A DNA stretch of 64,000 nt from Marine Group I thaumarchaeote (GCA_013390745.1 JACASX010000002.1:62001-126000); one strand, 5' to 3'. Positions 9,616-19,337 are shown, numbered from the stretch's first letter. Program-made: numbers and translations. Notes: a model not told the origin generated them from the sequence alone.

Positions 9616-9843
9616 ATGCTGGAAGAAAAGTGCGCCTACTGTGGGGATATGACAGACATGCCTTTCGAGTGTAATTACTGTAAGGATCCGTTTTGCTCAG
9701 AACACAGACTGCCAGAAGACCATAGGTGTGTGAAGCTTACTCAACTCAGAGCAAAAAGATTTGGTGAAAAAAGAAAAATTATTCGTGATGGTGGAACAGG
9801 GAAAAAGAACAGATTCCGAAGAATGCTGGGCAGATTTGGCTAA
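9616..9843 (+). CDS. AN1-type zinc finger protein
   Basis: The 75-residue protein has an N-terminal AN1 finger built from CAYCGD, CNYCKDPFC, HRLPEDHRC, giving the C2-C2-C-H-H-C ligand order. A basic C-terminal tail (KRFGEKRKIIRDGG and KKNRFRRML) follows. AN1 fingers in eukaryotes are linked to stress response and ubiquitin binding; the role of the short archaeal forms is unknown. It is a single gene with a TATA-like region about 30 nt upstream. Confidence 0.88.
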   Translation: MLEEKCAYCGDMTDMPFECNYCKDPFCSEHRLPEDHRCVKLTQLRAKRFGEKRKIIRDGGTGKKNRFRRMLGRFG

Positions 9844-9846
9844 TAA

Positions 9847-10173
9847 TTAGTAAAGAGACGTTTCTGGATTAATTTTTGCACGTCTTGCCTGATAAAACAA
9901 GGCAACTGCAAGTGCAAGCAGACAAAATGCTGTGATAGTATGTGGTTCAGCAGTATGAGTGTCTTGATTTATGAAAAATGGTAAAAAAACAGTATAAGCC
10001 ACGGCAAACCCAACCATGGTTATACCCTGTATTGACAGTTTAAGCCATGAAGGAACTGGCTTGCTTGTTCTACTAATAATTCTACTTAAAATTTCAATGA
10101 TAAATAATCCCCCCACTGGATAAATTGTCAATAAAACAAAATCGACGATATCAACTGAGCCTGGATGCGACAT
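9847..10173 (-). CDS. Small multi-span membrane protein, function unknown
   Basis: The 108-residue protein has predicted membrane segments near residues 10-28, 44-66 and 74-92, with short basic loops (SRIISRTSK and YQARRAK). No known family is recognised. The ATG at 10173 is preferred over the in-frame GTG at 10182 because an AGGTG stretch lies about nine bases upstream of it. The next gene upstream (10191) is on the same strand 17 bp away, so the two may be co-transcribed. Confidence 0.7.
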   Translation of the reverse strand: MSHPGSVDIVDFVLLTIYPVGGLFIIEILSRIISRTSKPVPSWLKLSIQGITMVGFAVAYTVFLPFFINQDTHTAEPHTITAFCLLALAVALFYQARRAKINPETSLY

Positions 10174-10190
10174 TACAGACACCTGTTTTT

Positions 10191-10565
10191 TTATTGATCA
10201 TCTAAACTGTGTGGTTTTCCGTTTAAGATTCCAGAGAGTATTACATCTTTTCTCTCTAACATTTCCTTCTTAGAGTCAAGGATGTATTTTTCTTCATCAA
10301 GTAAGACTGATTGGTTCGAATTTTCTAAGGTGGCTTTTTCTAGCCTTAACTTCAGAAGCACTGACGTTGTATCAGATATCATCTTTATCATAGCTTGATT
10401 GATTTTTTCCTTAACACCATCATAACCCTCACTTTTCAAATTTTTAATTAAATCTGAAATTGAATTGTAAAGATTTGAATCGATTTTTTGTATTGTGTTG
10501 GTTTCAGACTCCTGTAAGGCAAGTCTGTGGAGATAGTTTATGTTGATTTTATTTTGTTCTGCCAT
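10191..10565 (-). CDS. Small helical protein, possible GINS (Gins51/Sld5-like) replication subunit
   Basis: The 124-residue protein is almost all helix. It has an early segment YLHRLALQESETNTIQKID, then FxxL-like helices, a central LLKLRLEKAT helix and a later LLDEEKYILDSKKEML. This order (an EE-type N-terminus, a KID turn before the long helices, and a conserved LRLEK helix before a variable tail) resembles the A domain of archaeal Gins51. I hold this as a suggestion, because short helical proteins are easily over-read. It is divergent from glnA. Confidence 0.55.
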   Translation of the reverse strand: MAEQNKININYLHRLALQESETNTIQKIDSNLYNSISDLIKNLKSEGYDGVKEKINQAMIKMISDTTSVLLKLRLEKATLENSNQSVLLDEEKYILDSKKEMLERKDVILSGILNGKPHSLDDQ

Positions 10566-10626
10566 TGAAACGCATCTAATAATCCTTAAATCACGGGGTT
10601 ATTTTTGTTCTGTTGAAGAAAAGAAA

Positions 10627-12087
10627 TTGCCATATAAAGTCATTGGTGGTAAACCAATTAGAATTGAATATTCTGCTGATGACGTCTTTGCTAAAATTAA
10701 GCAGAATGAAATAAAATTTATCGATCTACAATTTACCAGCCTGCCTGGACGTTTTCATCATACTACAATTTCTGCTAACACATTTACGCCTGATCAAATG
10801 GTAGATGGTCTTCCAAAACTTGATGGTTCTTCCATTGTGGGATTTACCAGTATTGATGATTCTGATCTAATACTAAAGCCTGATCCCAATACATATGCAA
10901 TAATTCCATGGGTGACAGAAAAAAAATCTGCTAGAATGTTGTGTGATATCTACTGGGGAGCTGATAGAGGAAGGTTAGACACCGACCCTAGGGGCATATG
11001 CCAAAATGCTGAGGAGTATCTGAAGACACAGGGATTTGACGACAGTTTTTGGGGACCAGAAGTAGAATTCTTTGTTTTTGATAAAATTCATTGGGATGTA
11101 TTAACTCCCTACAAGGGTCAGTCATACTCAATTGAATCAAATGAAGCCCCCTGGAGCCAAGAAGGAACTGGATATCCAATGGGACTGCAAGAAGGCTACT
11201 ATCCCAGCACGCCTTCAGACACGTTAACTGAGTACAGAAATGATTGTGTAGAAGTATTGAACGAGAATTTTGGGATTTTGTGTGATAACCATCATCACGA
11301 AGTAGCTACTGCAGGACAGTGTGAGATTGATATCATTTATGATAAAATGACGAACGCCGCAGACAGTGCACAGTCTTACAAGTATGTTATACGAAACATA
11401 GCAAAACAACACAAAAAGATTGCTACAATGATGCCCAAGCCAATCTCCATGGATTCAGGTTCAGGAATGCATACTAATGTCAGCCTTTGGAAGTCTGGAA
11501 AAAATATCTTCTTTGACAAAGACGACCCAATTGAATTAAGTCAGGTTGGGCGCTACTTTTGTGGTGGAATTATGGAGCATGCTAAGGGATTGGCTGCTAT
11601 TACAAATCCAACAACCAACTCATATCATAGACTTGTGCCAGGATATGAAGCACCTGTTTACATCGCATGGAGTACCGCCAACAGATCTGCAACAATAAGA
11701 GTTCCGGGTCACTTTAAAGGAGAAAAATATTCTCATTTGAAAAGACTGGAATATAGGGTTCCTGATCCATCGTCAAACCCATATCTTGTATTTTCTGCGG
11801 TTTTGTCTGCAGGTCTTGATGGGATAAAAAAGAAAACAGACCCTGGAGATCCAATTCATGAAGACATCTATAAAATGTCTAAAACAGAGAGAAAAAAGAA
11901 AGGTATTGGTGTTTTGCCTGCCAACTTGGGCGTAGCTTTGGACGAACTTGAAAGCGATAGAAGTTTTCTAAATCCAATTTTTACAGATCATGTGGTTGAC
12001 AGAATTATTGAGTTGGAGAGAAAGGATCAGCGCGAGATTTCTATCAGACCGCATCCTCACGAGTTTTATCTATATTTTGACGTCTAA
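10627..12087 (+). CDS. glnA: Glutamine synthetase, type I
   Basis: The 486-residue enzyme ligates ammonium to glutamate using ATP and is a main route of ammonium assimilation. It has the beta-grasp N-terminal domain (LPGRFHHTTISA), the DGSSIVGF segment, the catalytic pocket EVATAGQCEID near residues 223-233 and the glutamate flap region MDSGSGMHTNVS near 276-287. Starting at the TTG at 10627 gives the expected length. An in-frame ATG at 10540 would add 29 residues that overlap the divergent gene and look non-coding. A TATA-like TCCTTAAATC sits near 10580. Confidence 0.95.
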   Translation: MPYKVIGGKPIRIEYSADDVFAKIKQNEIKFIDLQFTSLPGRFHHTTISANTFTPDQMVDGLPKLDGSSIVGFTSIDDSDLILKPDPNTYAIIPWVTEKKSARMLCDIYWGADRGRLDTDPRGICQNAEEYLKTQGFDDSFWGPEVEFFVFDKIHWDVLTPYKGQSYSIESNEAPWSQEGTGYPMGLQEGYYPSTPSDTLTEYRNDCVEVLNENFGILCDNHHHEVATAGQCEIDIIYDKMTNAADSAQSYKYVIRNIAKQHKKIATMMPKPISMDSGSGMHTNVSLWKSGKNIFFDKDDPIELSQVGRYFCGGIMEHAKGLAAITNPTTNSYHRLVPGYEAPVYIAWSTANRSATIRVPGHFKGEKYSHLKRLEYRVPDPSSNPYLVFSAVLSAGLDGIKKKTDPGDPIHEDIYKMSKTERKKKGIGVLPANLGVALDELESDRSFLNPIFTDHVVDRIIELERKDQREISIRPHPHEFYLYFDV

Positions 12088-12088
12088 T

Positions 12089-12550
12089 TCAAAAGTAATG
12101 GGACATAAACACTTCTCGTAATTGGTAAATCAATACCAGGGAGATGGTAATTAATGCAAAGCCTACAACAGTAAAAATTCCTTGCCTTGTATCTGATGTT
12201 ACAGCTTTGAATAATAGTATAGCCCCAACTAGTCCAAGGAACAGTGTTGCTACTCCTTGGATGATATGATCAAAAGGTATTCCTGGTGTTATTAGCGGGA
12301 AAAAAACGCCTGAAAGTAACGCAAAAATTGCCAGCAGGTAAGCATATCGAGGAATTTGAGCAAGAATTGTCATTGGCTTGGAATTTTTAGTGTTATCAAG
12401 TTTTTCAATTTCCTGAGATTGCTGAATGTTTTTAGAAATCTTTTCTGGTTCGGTTTGTTTTACCTCTTCTCCTTCAGCTTTGGGTCTTAGTATCTCTGCA
12501 TCAAATCTTTTTTTTTCCCTTAGTTTTCTCAAACGTTTCCATTTAGTCAT
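12089..12550 (-). CDS. Membrane protein with long charged N-terminus, unknown
   Basis: The 153-residue protein has a cytoplasmic-looking basic and acidic N-terminal half (residues 1-60, starting TKWKRLRKLREKKRF). Three predicted membrane helices follow, near 71-90, 94-116 and 125-146. No catalytic motif or family is recognised. Its stop is one base from the stop of glnA, so the two genes converge. There is no sign of transfer or damage. Confidence 0.7.
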   Translation of the reverse strand: MTKWKRLRKLREKKRFDAEILRPKAEGEEVKQTEPEKISKNIQQSQEIEKLDNTKNSKPMTILAQIPRYAYLLAIFALLSGVFFPLITPGIPFDHIIQGVATLFLGLVGAILLFKAVTSDTRQGIFTVVGFALITISLVLIYQLREVFMSHYF

Positions 12551-12641
12551 CTTAATCTCTCATTGCAGATATCGTTTGTATATTAACCATTAAAAAATAG
12601 ATTGCTAAAGTTTTGTAATAATTTTCATAAAATAATAGAAT

Positions 12642-14330
12642 CTACATCATTCCGCCCATTCCGGGTGGCATTCCGCCCATTCCGCCCATTCCGCCCATTC
12701 CGGGTGGCATTCCACCTTCTGCGCCAGGTGGCGGGCCTGCTGACTTTGCAGTTGCGATAACATCATCAATACGTAAAATCATACATGCTGCCTCGGCAGC
12801 GGCTGAGATAATTTGGTGTTTAACTGCAAGAGGTTCAATAATATCGCTCGACTTCATATCTACTACTTTTCCTTTCATTACATCAATGCCTGTCCATTTG
12901 TTGCCATTCAGCTGTTTTGAACGAAGTGAAGCAAGTGTGTCAATTGGATCCATTCCTGCATTTTCGCTAAGTGCGAGCGGAATGGCCTCCAGAGCCTCTG
13001 CAAATTTTCCTGCTGCAAGTTGCTCACGACCTTCAAGTGATTTTGCCCAGCTTCTAATCTTAGTTGCAGCAAATGTTTCAGGTGCTCCACCGCCGGCTAC
13101 AATTAACGGTAATTCCATAACGTCTTTTACTACCATGATGGCATCGTGTACAGATCTTTCTGCTTCATCTACAACCCTTTGCGAGCCTGCTCTCAGTAAA
13201 AGAGTCACAGATTTTGGATGCTTACAGTCCTCGATAAAGACCCATCTGTCCTCTTCAATTTTTCTTTCCTCAACTAAACCAGCAACGCCCAAATCCTTTT
13301 CAAATAAATCATCTAGATTTGTTATGATTCTTCCACCAGTAGCTTTTGCTAGTTTTGTTAAATCACTTTCCTTTACTCTTCTGACAGCAAGTATACCTGC
13401 CTTGGATAAATAATGCTGAGACATATCATCAATTCCTTTTTGACAAAAGACAACTGAGGCGCCAGAGCCAACAACCTTGTCAACCATTTTTTCGAGCATC
13501 TTACTTTCTTCATCTAAGAATGATTTCATTTGTTGTGGATTTGAGATGTTTATCTTAGCGTCGGTTTCTGGTTTACTGATTTCTAATGCAGTATTAATAA
13601 GAGCGATTTTAGCACCAGTTATTTTTTTTGGCATTCCTGAATGAACTACTTCCTTATCAAGAATAATTCCCTGTAAAATTGAAGAGTCCGCAATTGACCC
13701 ACCTGATTTCTTTTCCACTTTAATGTCATCTATATCCACGGTGTAATTACTATCATTTTTTTCAGCAACAGCCAGTACAGACTGCACAACCATATCAGCA
13801 AGTTGATCAGAATTTTTCCTTACCAATTTTGTTTGCATGGCTGTCTTTGCGATCTTTAGTAGGGTTGATTTATTGTCAGCAGTAACCTGATCAGCAATAT
13901 CTTTGATGTATTCTTTGGCTTTGTTTGCCGCTTTCCTGTAGCCATCAACAATTACTGTAGGATGAACGTCCTGCAACAAAAGTGATTCAGCTTGTTCTAA
14001 AAGTGCACCTGCTAAAACTACCGCAGATGTTGTACCATCACCCACTTCGTTGTCGGTTGATTTTGCGATCTCAACGAGCATTTTTGCCGCCGGGTGTTGA
14101 ACGTCAATTTCTTTTAGAATGGTAGCCCCATCATTTGTAATTGTAACATCGCCTAACGAGTCAACAAGCATCTTATCCATGCCTCTTGGACCTAGGCTAG
14201 TACGCACTATTTCAGCAATAATTTTTGCTGCCGCAATGTTGTTTTTTTGTGCATCTCTGCCCTTAGTTTGACTTGCACCATCTTTAAGCAAAACAACCGG
14301 CATATTTGCTCCTGAAGCTTGAACTGTCAT
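12642..14330 (-). CDS. thsA: Thermosome subunit (group II chaperonin)
   Basis: The 562-residue chaperonin subunit forms the double-ring ATP-driven folding machine of archaea. Visible features are [11 protein letters not shown] near residues 47-57, the ATPase motif NDGATIL near 66-72, [12 protein letters not shown] near 97-108, and the apical region in the middle. The C-terminus is rich in repeated GGM and PPGM units (last 30 residues), typical of archaeal group II subunits. It is divergent from glyA with about 94 bp of shared promoter region. Whether other paralogues exist lies outside the window. Confidence 0.96.
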   Translation of the reverse strand: MTVQASGANMPVVLLKDGASQTKGRDAQKNNIAAAKIIAEIVRTSLGPRGMDKMLVDSLGDVTITNDGATILKEIDVQHPAAKMLVEIAKSTDNEVGDGTTSAVVLAGALLEQAESLLLQDVHPTVIVDGYRKAANKAKEYIKDIADQVTADNKSTLLKIAKTAMQTKLVRKNSDQLADMVVQSVLAVAEKNDSNYTVDIDDIKVEKKSGGSIADSSILQGIILDKEVVHSGMPKKITGAKIALINTALEISKPETDAKINISNPQQMKSFLDEESKMLEKMVDKVVGSGASVVFCQKGIDDMSQHYLSKAGILAVRRVKESDLTKLAKATGGRIITNLDDLFEKDLGVAGLVEERKIEEDRWVFIEDCKHPKSVTLLLRAGSQRVVDEAERSVHDAIMVVKDVMELPLIVAGGGAPETFAATKIRSWAKSLEGREQLAAGKFAEALEAIPLALSENAGMDPIDTLASLRSKQLNGNKWTGIDVMKGKVVDMKSSDIIEPLAVKHQIISAAAEAACMILRIDDVIATAKSAGPPPGAEGGMPPGMGGMGGMGGMPPGMGGMM

Positions 14331-14424
14331 GTCACAAAAATCCCGTTTGCCTATTTTATACTTATTTTATTTCATGCCTCAAAACCATAGGTATTTTTTA
14401 ATTGGGAAAAATAAGGTGAATTAC

Positions 14425-15747
14425 ATGACAAATAGTTCAAATAAAGACGCTTATGATGAAGTTTTTGCAAGTTTGGAAAAACATAACAAATGGTTTGAAA
14501 ACTCGATTCCTTTGATCGCTAGTGAAAACATTCCAAGCCCAGCTGTGAGAGAAGCAATAATCTCCGATTTTGGTAACAGATATGCTGAAGGTTGGCCTGG
14601 AGAACGAGTTTATGCTGGCTGTACCTACATTGATGAAGTTGAGATTCAATGTATGGATCTTGCTAAAAAACTGTTTAAATCAGAGTTTGCAGATGTAAGA
14701 CCGATTTCTGGAGTTGTTGCTAACCTAGCAATTTATTCAGCTTTTTCAAATCCTGGTGATGTTATGTTAGCTCCATCAATTCCAGCTGGTGGTCATATCT
14801 CGCATGGTAAAAAGGAGCATTCAGGAACTGCGGGTCTTGTTCATGGTCTAGAAATTGAGTTTTTCGCGTTTGACTCTGAAGAGATGAACATTGATGTTGA
14901 GAAAACAAAAGTGAAGATTGAAGAGTTGAAAAAGCAGAACAGGTTACCAAAAATAGCTATGTTTGGTGGCTCTGTGTTTTTATTTCCGCACCCAGTCAAA
15001 GAGTTGGCTGACTTTCTGAAAAGCTATGACATACACATCAATTATGATGCTGCGCATGTTGCTGGATTAATAGCTGGAGGCAAGTTTCAGGATCCGTTAA
15101 GAGAAGGAGTAGATACCATAACCATGAGTACGCACAAGACGTTGTTTGGTCCACAGGGTGGGCTTGTTTTGGCATTTGAGAAAGATGCGGAAGCGATTAA
15201 AAAAGCAACGTTTCCAGGACTTACCAGTTCTCACCACATTCATCATATGGCTGCAAAGGCAGTTACGTTTGCAGAGGCGTTAGAGTTTGGAAAAGATTAT
15301 GCAGCACAAACAGTCAAAAACGCAAAAGCTTTAGCTGTGGCGCTAAACGGTTTTGGCTTCAAGGTTTTGGGTGAAAAAAAAGGTTTCACACAATCGCACC
15401 AAGCTGTTGTAAACGTGCTAGACTATGGTGACGGCGGTAAAATTGAAGCCGATTTGGAAAAGGCAAACATCATTGTAAACCGCCAGCTTATACCAGGTGA
15501 CATAAAAGCGAAGAGACATTATATGCACCCAGGCGGAATTAGGCTTGGAACTTCCGAGGTGACGCGTTTGGGAATGAAGGAATCAGAAATGGAACAAATT
15601 GCGTCTTTCATAAAAAGTGTGGTTGTTGATAACAAAGACGCAAAAGATATTGCAAAACAAATTGCTGAATTTCGAAAAAATTATCAGAAGGTGCAGTATT
15701 GTTTTGACAACAAGCTTGGTGCGTATGAATACGTAAAACTAAGATAG
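14425..15747 (+). CDS. glyA: Serine hydroxymethyltransferase
   Basis: The 440-residue PLP enzyme interconverts serine and glycine with a C1 carrier. IPLIASENIPS near residue 27 and the PLP lysine motif TMSTHKTLFGPQGG near residues 231-244 are clear. The ATG at 14425 is chosen because it has an AAGGTGAA ribosome-binding stretch just upstream and begins at the family N-terminus. The longer in-frame ATG at 14329 would overlap the divergent thermosome start. Carrier (tetrahydrofolate or a methanopterin-type) cannot be inferred. Confidence 0.95.
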   Translation: MTNSSNKDAYDEVFASLEKHNKWFENSIPLIASENIPSPAVREAIISDFGNRYAEGWPGERVYAGCTYIDEVEIQCMDLAKKLFKSEFADVRPISGVVANLAIYSAFSNPGDVMLAPSIPAGGHISHGKKEHSGTAGLVHGLEIEFFAFDSEEMNIDVEKTKVKIEELKKQNRLPKIAMFGGSVFLFPHPVKELADFLKSYDIHINYDAAHVAGLIAGGKFQDPLREGVDTITMSTHKTLFGPQGGLVLAFEKDAEAIKKATFPGLTSSHHIHHMAAKAVTFAEALEFGKDYAAQTVKNAKALAVALNGFGFKVLGEKKGFTQSHQAVVNVLDYGDGGKIEADLEKANIIVNRQLIPGDIKAKRHYMHPGGIRLGTSEVTRLGMKESEMEQIASFIKSVVVDNKDAKDIAKQIAEFRKNYQKVQYCFDNKLGAYEYVKLR

Positions 15748-15749
15748 TT

Positions 15750-15944
15750 TTATCCGGCAGATACGTTTCGATCCTTTCTGTTTGTGGTTTTGATGGTTCC
15801 CCATGTTTCCTTCTTGGTCTGAGTTTTTGAGCTCTTAGGATGTGCCTTTTCAGTGTGACGTTCCAATCGTTCAGGCGAAGAAAACTCTAGATTGCATTTC
15901 TTGCATTTTGTCTCATCGTTGTTTTTTTTACCAAATAGCCCCAT
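15750..15944 (-). CDS. Small C2H2 zinc finger protein
   Basis: The 64-residue protein carries one classical C2H2 finger: CKKCNLEFSSPERLERHTEKAH at about residues 14-35, read as C-x2-C then H-x4-H. The rest is Lys, Thr and Ser rich with a WGTIKTT segment. Single-finger proteins of this type are frequent in this lineage and probably bind nucleic acid or protein. The stop lies two bases from the convergent glyA stop. Confidence 0.8.
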   Translation of the reverse strand: MGLFGKKNNDETKCKKCNLEFSSPERLERHTEKAHPKSSKTQTKKETWGTIKTTNRKDRNVSAG

Positions 15945-15994
15945 TTCGCTCTATTAGTATGGACTTACTTTCAAATAAAGTGGATCGTTGAAGA

Positions 15995-16318
15995 TTAAAC
16001 GCCTGAACTTTCAGCCTTTGTAAGATCTAAAAAGACTTTATCGCCTACTGAAAGACCAAGTTTTTTGTATTCAATCATGTCTAGTTTTATGGACGTTGTG
16101 TTGCCCATCATACCAAGTCCTCCACCAGACATCATTTTGTTAAGCTCTTTAGCCATGTCATTCATGTTGGAAAATCCCATAACGTTAGTCTTGCCAAACG
16201 GAGAAGATAATGGTCCGTTTTTTTCTTGGACCTCTTTTTTGGAAGATAAAGAAACTATCACGGAAGGAGAGGCATCAGGTGCGGCGTCAACACGCACTAC
16301 AACGTATTCTTTTCTCAT
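15995..16318 (-). CDS. Conserved-looking hypothetical protein with beta-strand ends and Met/Gly centre
   Basis: The 107-residue protein begins KEYVVVRVDAAPDASPSVIVSLSS and ends with a strand-turn-strand unit (LDMIEYKKLGLSVGDKVFLDL) reminiscent of a small beta-barrel such as AbrB or translation-factor domains. The centre is Met and Gly rich (MMSGGGLGMMG). I do not recognise a family. It is transcribed in the same direction as the secreted cyclophilin upstream (25 bp gap) and may share its transcript. Confidence 0.65.
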   Translation of the reverse strand: MRKEYVVVRVDAAPDASPSVIVSLSSKKEVQEKNGPLSSPFGKTNVMGFSNMNDMAKELNKMMSGGGLGMMGNTTSIKLDMIEYKKLGLSVGDKVFLDLTKAESSGV

Positions 16319-16343
16319 ACAGATGACACTATTTTTGAGTATT

Positions 16344-18071
16344 TTATTGTAACTTGTAAAAACTTCTGATCTTCGTTATCAGAACAGCTGGAGCAATAAA
16401 ATACATGCCTATGTTTAGTGATATTATAGCAATTCCATATCCAAGCATATCATACTCAGAGTCAATGTCTGCATGTTGCAGTAGAGTTAATGACACCAAG
16501 AGAGGAGTAAGTATCAATTTCACTGTCTCTTTGAAGACAGCGTTCTCCCTTTCATAGTCAGCTATTGCTGGGCTAAATGAATAGTAGAATTGGTTGAATG
16601 CTGTCATGAATGATGTTCCTGATTGTGTTTGGAGCACAGTGTTATCACGTATTTCTCTTAAGAGCTGAACTTGTGGTGCAAGCTCAGAACCATAAGTTGC
16701 CGTAGCTATTAGACAACCACCGATTCTTACTGGTGGTAGTGATTCAGGCTCGGGTTCTACCTTTGCGTCGGCTATCAGCTGTCTAAAAATGGGACTGTCA
16801 TCAAAATTTATGGGCTGCATTCTCCCGTCAATCATAATTTCAAAGTTATCTACCGTTTGAAGGAAGGCGTTGAGTTCGTATCTAAACCATTCTGTAACAT
16901 TGACATAGATTATAGAGTACTGTAACTCTGAATTGATAAAGGAGAGTTGTAATATTTTGAATTGGACGGTTCCTCTTTCGGTGTCGTGCAAGTCTTGGGT
17001 TGTAGTTTTCAGAACAACTTTTCTTCCATCCTCATTTTCAAATACGTAATTACCTAAAATTTTAGGATCATCTCCTCCTTCTACTGAAAAGAATGCGGTA
17101 CTAACACTGGCGGATTCCCTAGGATCTCTTTTTTCTGAAGTTATAATCACTTTTGGAACAAATCCACTTTTTTCTATCTGAGCTTTTACGTTATGTTCCA
17201 GGTCAGTAGGTTCTATTATAATGCCCAAGTGTTCTCCTACTGCTTCAGTAACAGACCATCGGTATGGAATATCAAATTTGACTTTATGAAGAGAGTTATA
17301 ATAAACTTCAGCTGTACCGCCTTCTCGTTTTTCTTTTTTTATAATTGATTGGTTTCTGTCTGCTGGCACCAAACCGGAGCTGGTATAAGGGTCAAGTATT
17401 GTTGCTGTCAGAATTGTAGCTTCTAAAAGGTTTAGTGGTGCATCATTAGCGTCTGTACCAAGGGTTTCAATAAGATCGAGTGCGTAAAAAGAAGAGGGGA
17501 TGCCCGGTATTAATCTTCCAAAGGCTGTATATTCACCGTCTAGACGGTTCGAATCTTCAAGCACGATAAAAAACTGTGAGCCGGCTGTGTCAGGATGATT
17601 AGACCTTGCCATAGAAACAATGCCACGGTCATGTTGTATGGTGTTAAATTCTTCATTGATTTGATATCCCGGTCCTCCCTGTCCCCATAAGCTTCGATCA
17701 GCGTCAGGATCTTTGGTGTTTGGATCCCCAGCCTGGATCATAAATCCGGGTATAATTCGATGAAAAACTATACCATCATAATAGCCGCTTTCAACTAATT
17801 TCAAAAAATTATGGACTGTGTTAGGGGCGTCTTCAGGAAAAAACTCGATCAGAAAAGTTCCTCCGTTCATAGTAATGAGAACTGCCTTGTGTTTCATTTC
17901 GTCTATCTCCTCCTGGCTAAATTCTTTTTGCGGTGCATAAGCTTCGGGCAGAACAGACGTACATACACCGTTAGTGTATTCAAGACATCGGTCTACGTGT
18001 TCCTCTGCAAATGCACTGCCTGCAAAGCCAGATAATATTACAATAGAAATTATTAAAAATTTAAAATACAT
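16344..18071 (-). CDS. Secreted cyclophilin-type peptidyl-prolyl isomerase with CFI-box-like C-terminus
   Basis: The start at 18071 gives 575 residues with a signal peptide (MYFKFLIISIVILSGFAGSAFAE, hydrophobic residues 2-19). A cyclophilin domain follows at about residues 40-230 with IVFHRIIPGFMIQAGDP, GSQFFI and FGRLIPG. A middle beta-rich domain (about 260-430) has a PsbP-like ending. Near residue 456 is GGCLIATATYGSEL, then LREIRDN, FYYSFSP and C-terminal membrane helices. That tail matches the CFI-box-CTERM pattern seen in exported bacterial and archaeal proteins. The enzyme probably acts at the outer face of the membrane. The ATG at 18104 would place 11 extra residues before the signal. 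Confidence 0.88.
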   Translation of the reverse strand: MYFKFLIISIVILSGFAGSAFAEEHVDRCLEYTNGVCTSVLPEAYAPQKEFSQEEIDEMKHKAVLITMNGGTFLIEFFPEDAPNTVHNFLKLVESGYYDGIVFHRIIPGFMIQAGDPNTKDPDADRSLWGQGGPGYQINEEFNTIQHDRGIVSMARSNHPDTAGSQFFIVLEDSNRLDGEYTAFGRLIPGIPSSFYALDLIETLGTDANDAPLNLLEATILTATILDPYTSSGLVPADRNQSIIKKEKREGGTAEVYYNSLHKVKFDIPYRWSVTEAVGEHLGIIIEPTDLEHNVKAQIEKSGFVPKVIITSEKRDPRESASVSTAFFSVEGGDDPKILGNYVFENEDGRKVVLKTTTQDLHDTERGTVQFKILQLSFINSELQYSIIYVNVTEWFRYELNAFLQTVDNFEIMIDGRMQPINFDDSPIFRQLIADAKVEPEPESLPPVRIGGCLIATATYGSELAPQVQLLREIRDNTVLQTQSGTSFMTAFNQFYYSFSPAIADYERENAVFKETVKLILTPLLVSLTLLQHADIDSEYDMLGYGIAIISLNIGMYFIAPAVLITKIRSFYKLQ

Positions 18072-18145
18072 AATGTGGGTTTTTCCAACTCCAATAAAAG
18101 CCAAACGTAGGATGAGTTTTTATCAAGTTAAAATTATGTTGCCAT

Positions 18146-18637
18146 GTGGAAGCGGACGAAAAAATTCAGGCGCATGTTCTCTCAATTTGGAGAGAGGGTA
18201 GAGGATTTTTCAGTGGCAAAGGCCGTGAGGGAATGTTGATTTTAACCAACAAAAACTTGTGTTTTATTAAAAAAACTGAGGCGCCCATGAGGTGGTGGGG
18301 TGCCATTAGGACCAGACAGATAGTTAGGTTGTTGCAATCTAAGGATGTAATGATTGTAGAGGATGGATATGGTGAAGAAAACTTGAGAGAAGATTTAGAA
18401 AATAAGAAAAACCAAAAAATTAGTTTTAATAATATCTTAAGCATTGAATCAAAAGAAAAGGTTTGGGGCAGTGTATTATTTTTAGATATGATTGAAGGTG
18501 GAAAGGAGAAGAAACTTCAGTTTTCTGTTGTGCAGGATTGGGTAAAATATCCACTTAGTGCTCCGACGAAGTTTTTGAAGGTTGACTGGTCAGGGTTTGT
18601 AAAATATATTAAAGATAGACAAATTGTGATGAAATAA
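18146..18637 (+). CDS. PH/GRAM-like small protein, function unknown
   Basis: The 163-residue protein shows a pleckstrin-like strand pattern: GREGMLILTNKNLCFIKK near residues 27-44, ISFNNILSIESKEK near 90-103, then SVLFLDMIEG, KKLQFSVVQDW and a final helix. This is how bacterial and archaeal PH-like or GRAM-like domains look, but no family is certain. Its stop is one base before the cbiE ATG (18639), so the two genes are co-transcribed; a functional link is not established. Confidence 0.7.
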   Translation: MEADEKIQAHVLSIWREGRGFFSGKGREGMLILTNKNLCFIKKTEAPMRWWGAIRTRQIVRLLQSKDVMIVEDGYGEENLREDLENKKNQKISFNNILSIESKEKVWGSVLFLDMIEGGKEKKLQFSVVQDWVKYPLSAPTKFLKVDWSGFVKYIKDRQIVMK

Positions 18638-18638
18638 A

Positions 18639-19337
18639 ATGGGTAAGGTTTTTGCCGTTGGGGTTGGTCCCGGCTCCCCGAATTATGTTACAGAAATAGT
18701 AAGAAAAATTGTTGCTGATGCAGATATTGTTGTTGGTTACAAATACACGCTTGATGTTATAGCCGATTTGATCAAGGATAAAAAAACTCATGTAATTACA
18801 ATGGCGGATCAGGAAAAAACATACCAACGTGTTAAGAAAGAGTTAGGGGATGGGGTTTTGGTTATCCCATTCACTGGAGACGTGAACTTTTCTGAATCTG
18901 AGGTTGTAGACAGGTTGATTGAGATTTTCGGTGATGTTGAGTTGGTTCCTGGAATTAGTTCGATTCAAGTTGCTGCCTCAAAAGCTCAAGTGCCGTTGGA
19001 TAAATCCAAAGTAATTACAATGCATGTTACCACGTCGATTGAAGAAAAGAAGTTGGAGCTTCAAAAAGCTGTGATTGATGGGCAAAGTGTTATACTAATT
19101 CCCAGACCTTGGCCAAATGATCCTCAAAAACATTTCATGCCGTCAGAAGTCGCGTTTTATCTTAAGAAAAACGGTTTTGACACACCTAAAATTCCCGTTC
19201 ACGTCTTCGAGTCGCTGACTAATGGAAAAGAGCAAACCTTCACTGGAAGTGTACAGGATTTGGAGGGAAAGGAGTTTTCTGATCTAGCAGTAATGGTAAT
19301 CAGCCAGACGAAGCCGGAATCCTATATTAATTTCTGA
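18639..19337 (+). CDS. cbiE: Cobalt-precorrin-7 (C5)-methyltransferase
   Basis: The 232-residue tetrapyrrole methylase has the N-terminal SAM-binding AVGVGPGSPNYVT near residues 5-17, a central GDVNFSESE and LVPGISSIQVAASK near 107-120. These mark the CbiE (CobL N-half) branch of corrin synthesis, which methylates C5 (and C15 together with CbiT). A second corrin methylase, CobJ-like, is at 33276, so the organism likely makes its own cobalamin. It ends at the stop of the convergent orc1 gene with no spacer. Confidence 0.9.
   Translation: MGKVFAVGVGPGSPNYVTEIVRKIVADADIVVGYKYTLDVIADLIKDKKTHVITMADQEKTYQRVKKELGDGVLVIPFTGDVNFSESEVVDRLIEIFGDVELVPGISSIQVAASKAQVPLDKSKVITMHVTTSIEEKKLELQKAVIDGQSVILIPRPWPNDPQKHFMPSEVAFYLKKNGFDTPKIPVHVFESLTNGKEQTFTGSVQDLEGKEFSDLAVMVISQTKPESYINF

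Noticed and set aside
10540-10626. Extension of glnA to the ATG at 10540
   Set aside because: It overlaps the divergent gene start, gives a non-family N-terminus and the TATA-like box would fall inside; TTG at 10627 matches the family length.
12886-13413. Antisense open frame in the thermosome gene (175 codons)
   Set aside because: It is a Ser/Ala-rich mirror of the conserved chaperonin; the coding strand is certain.
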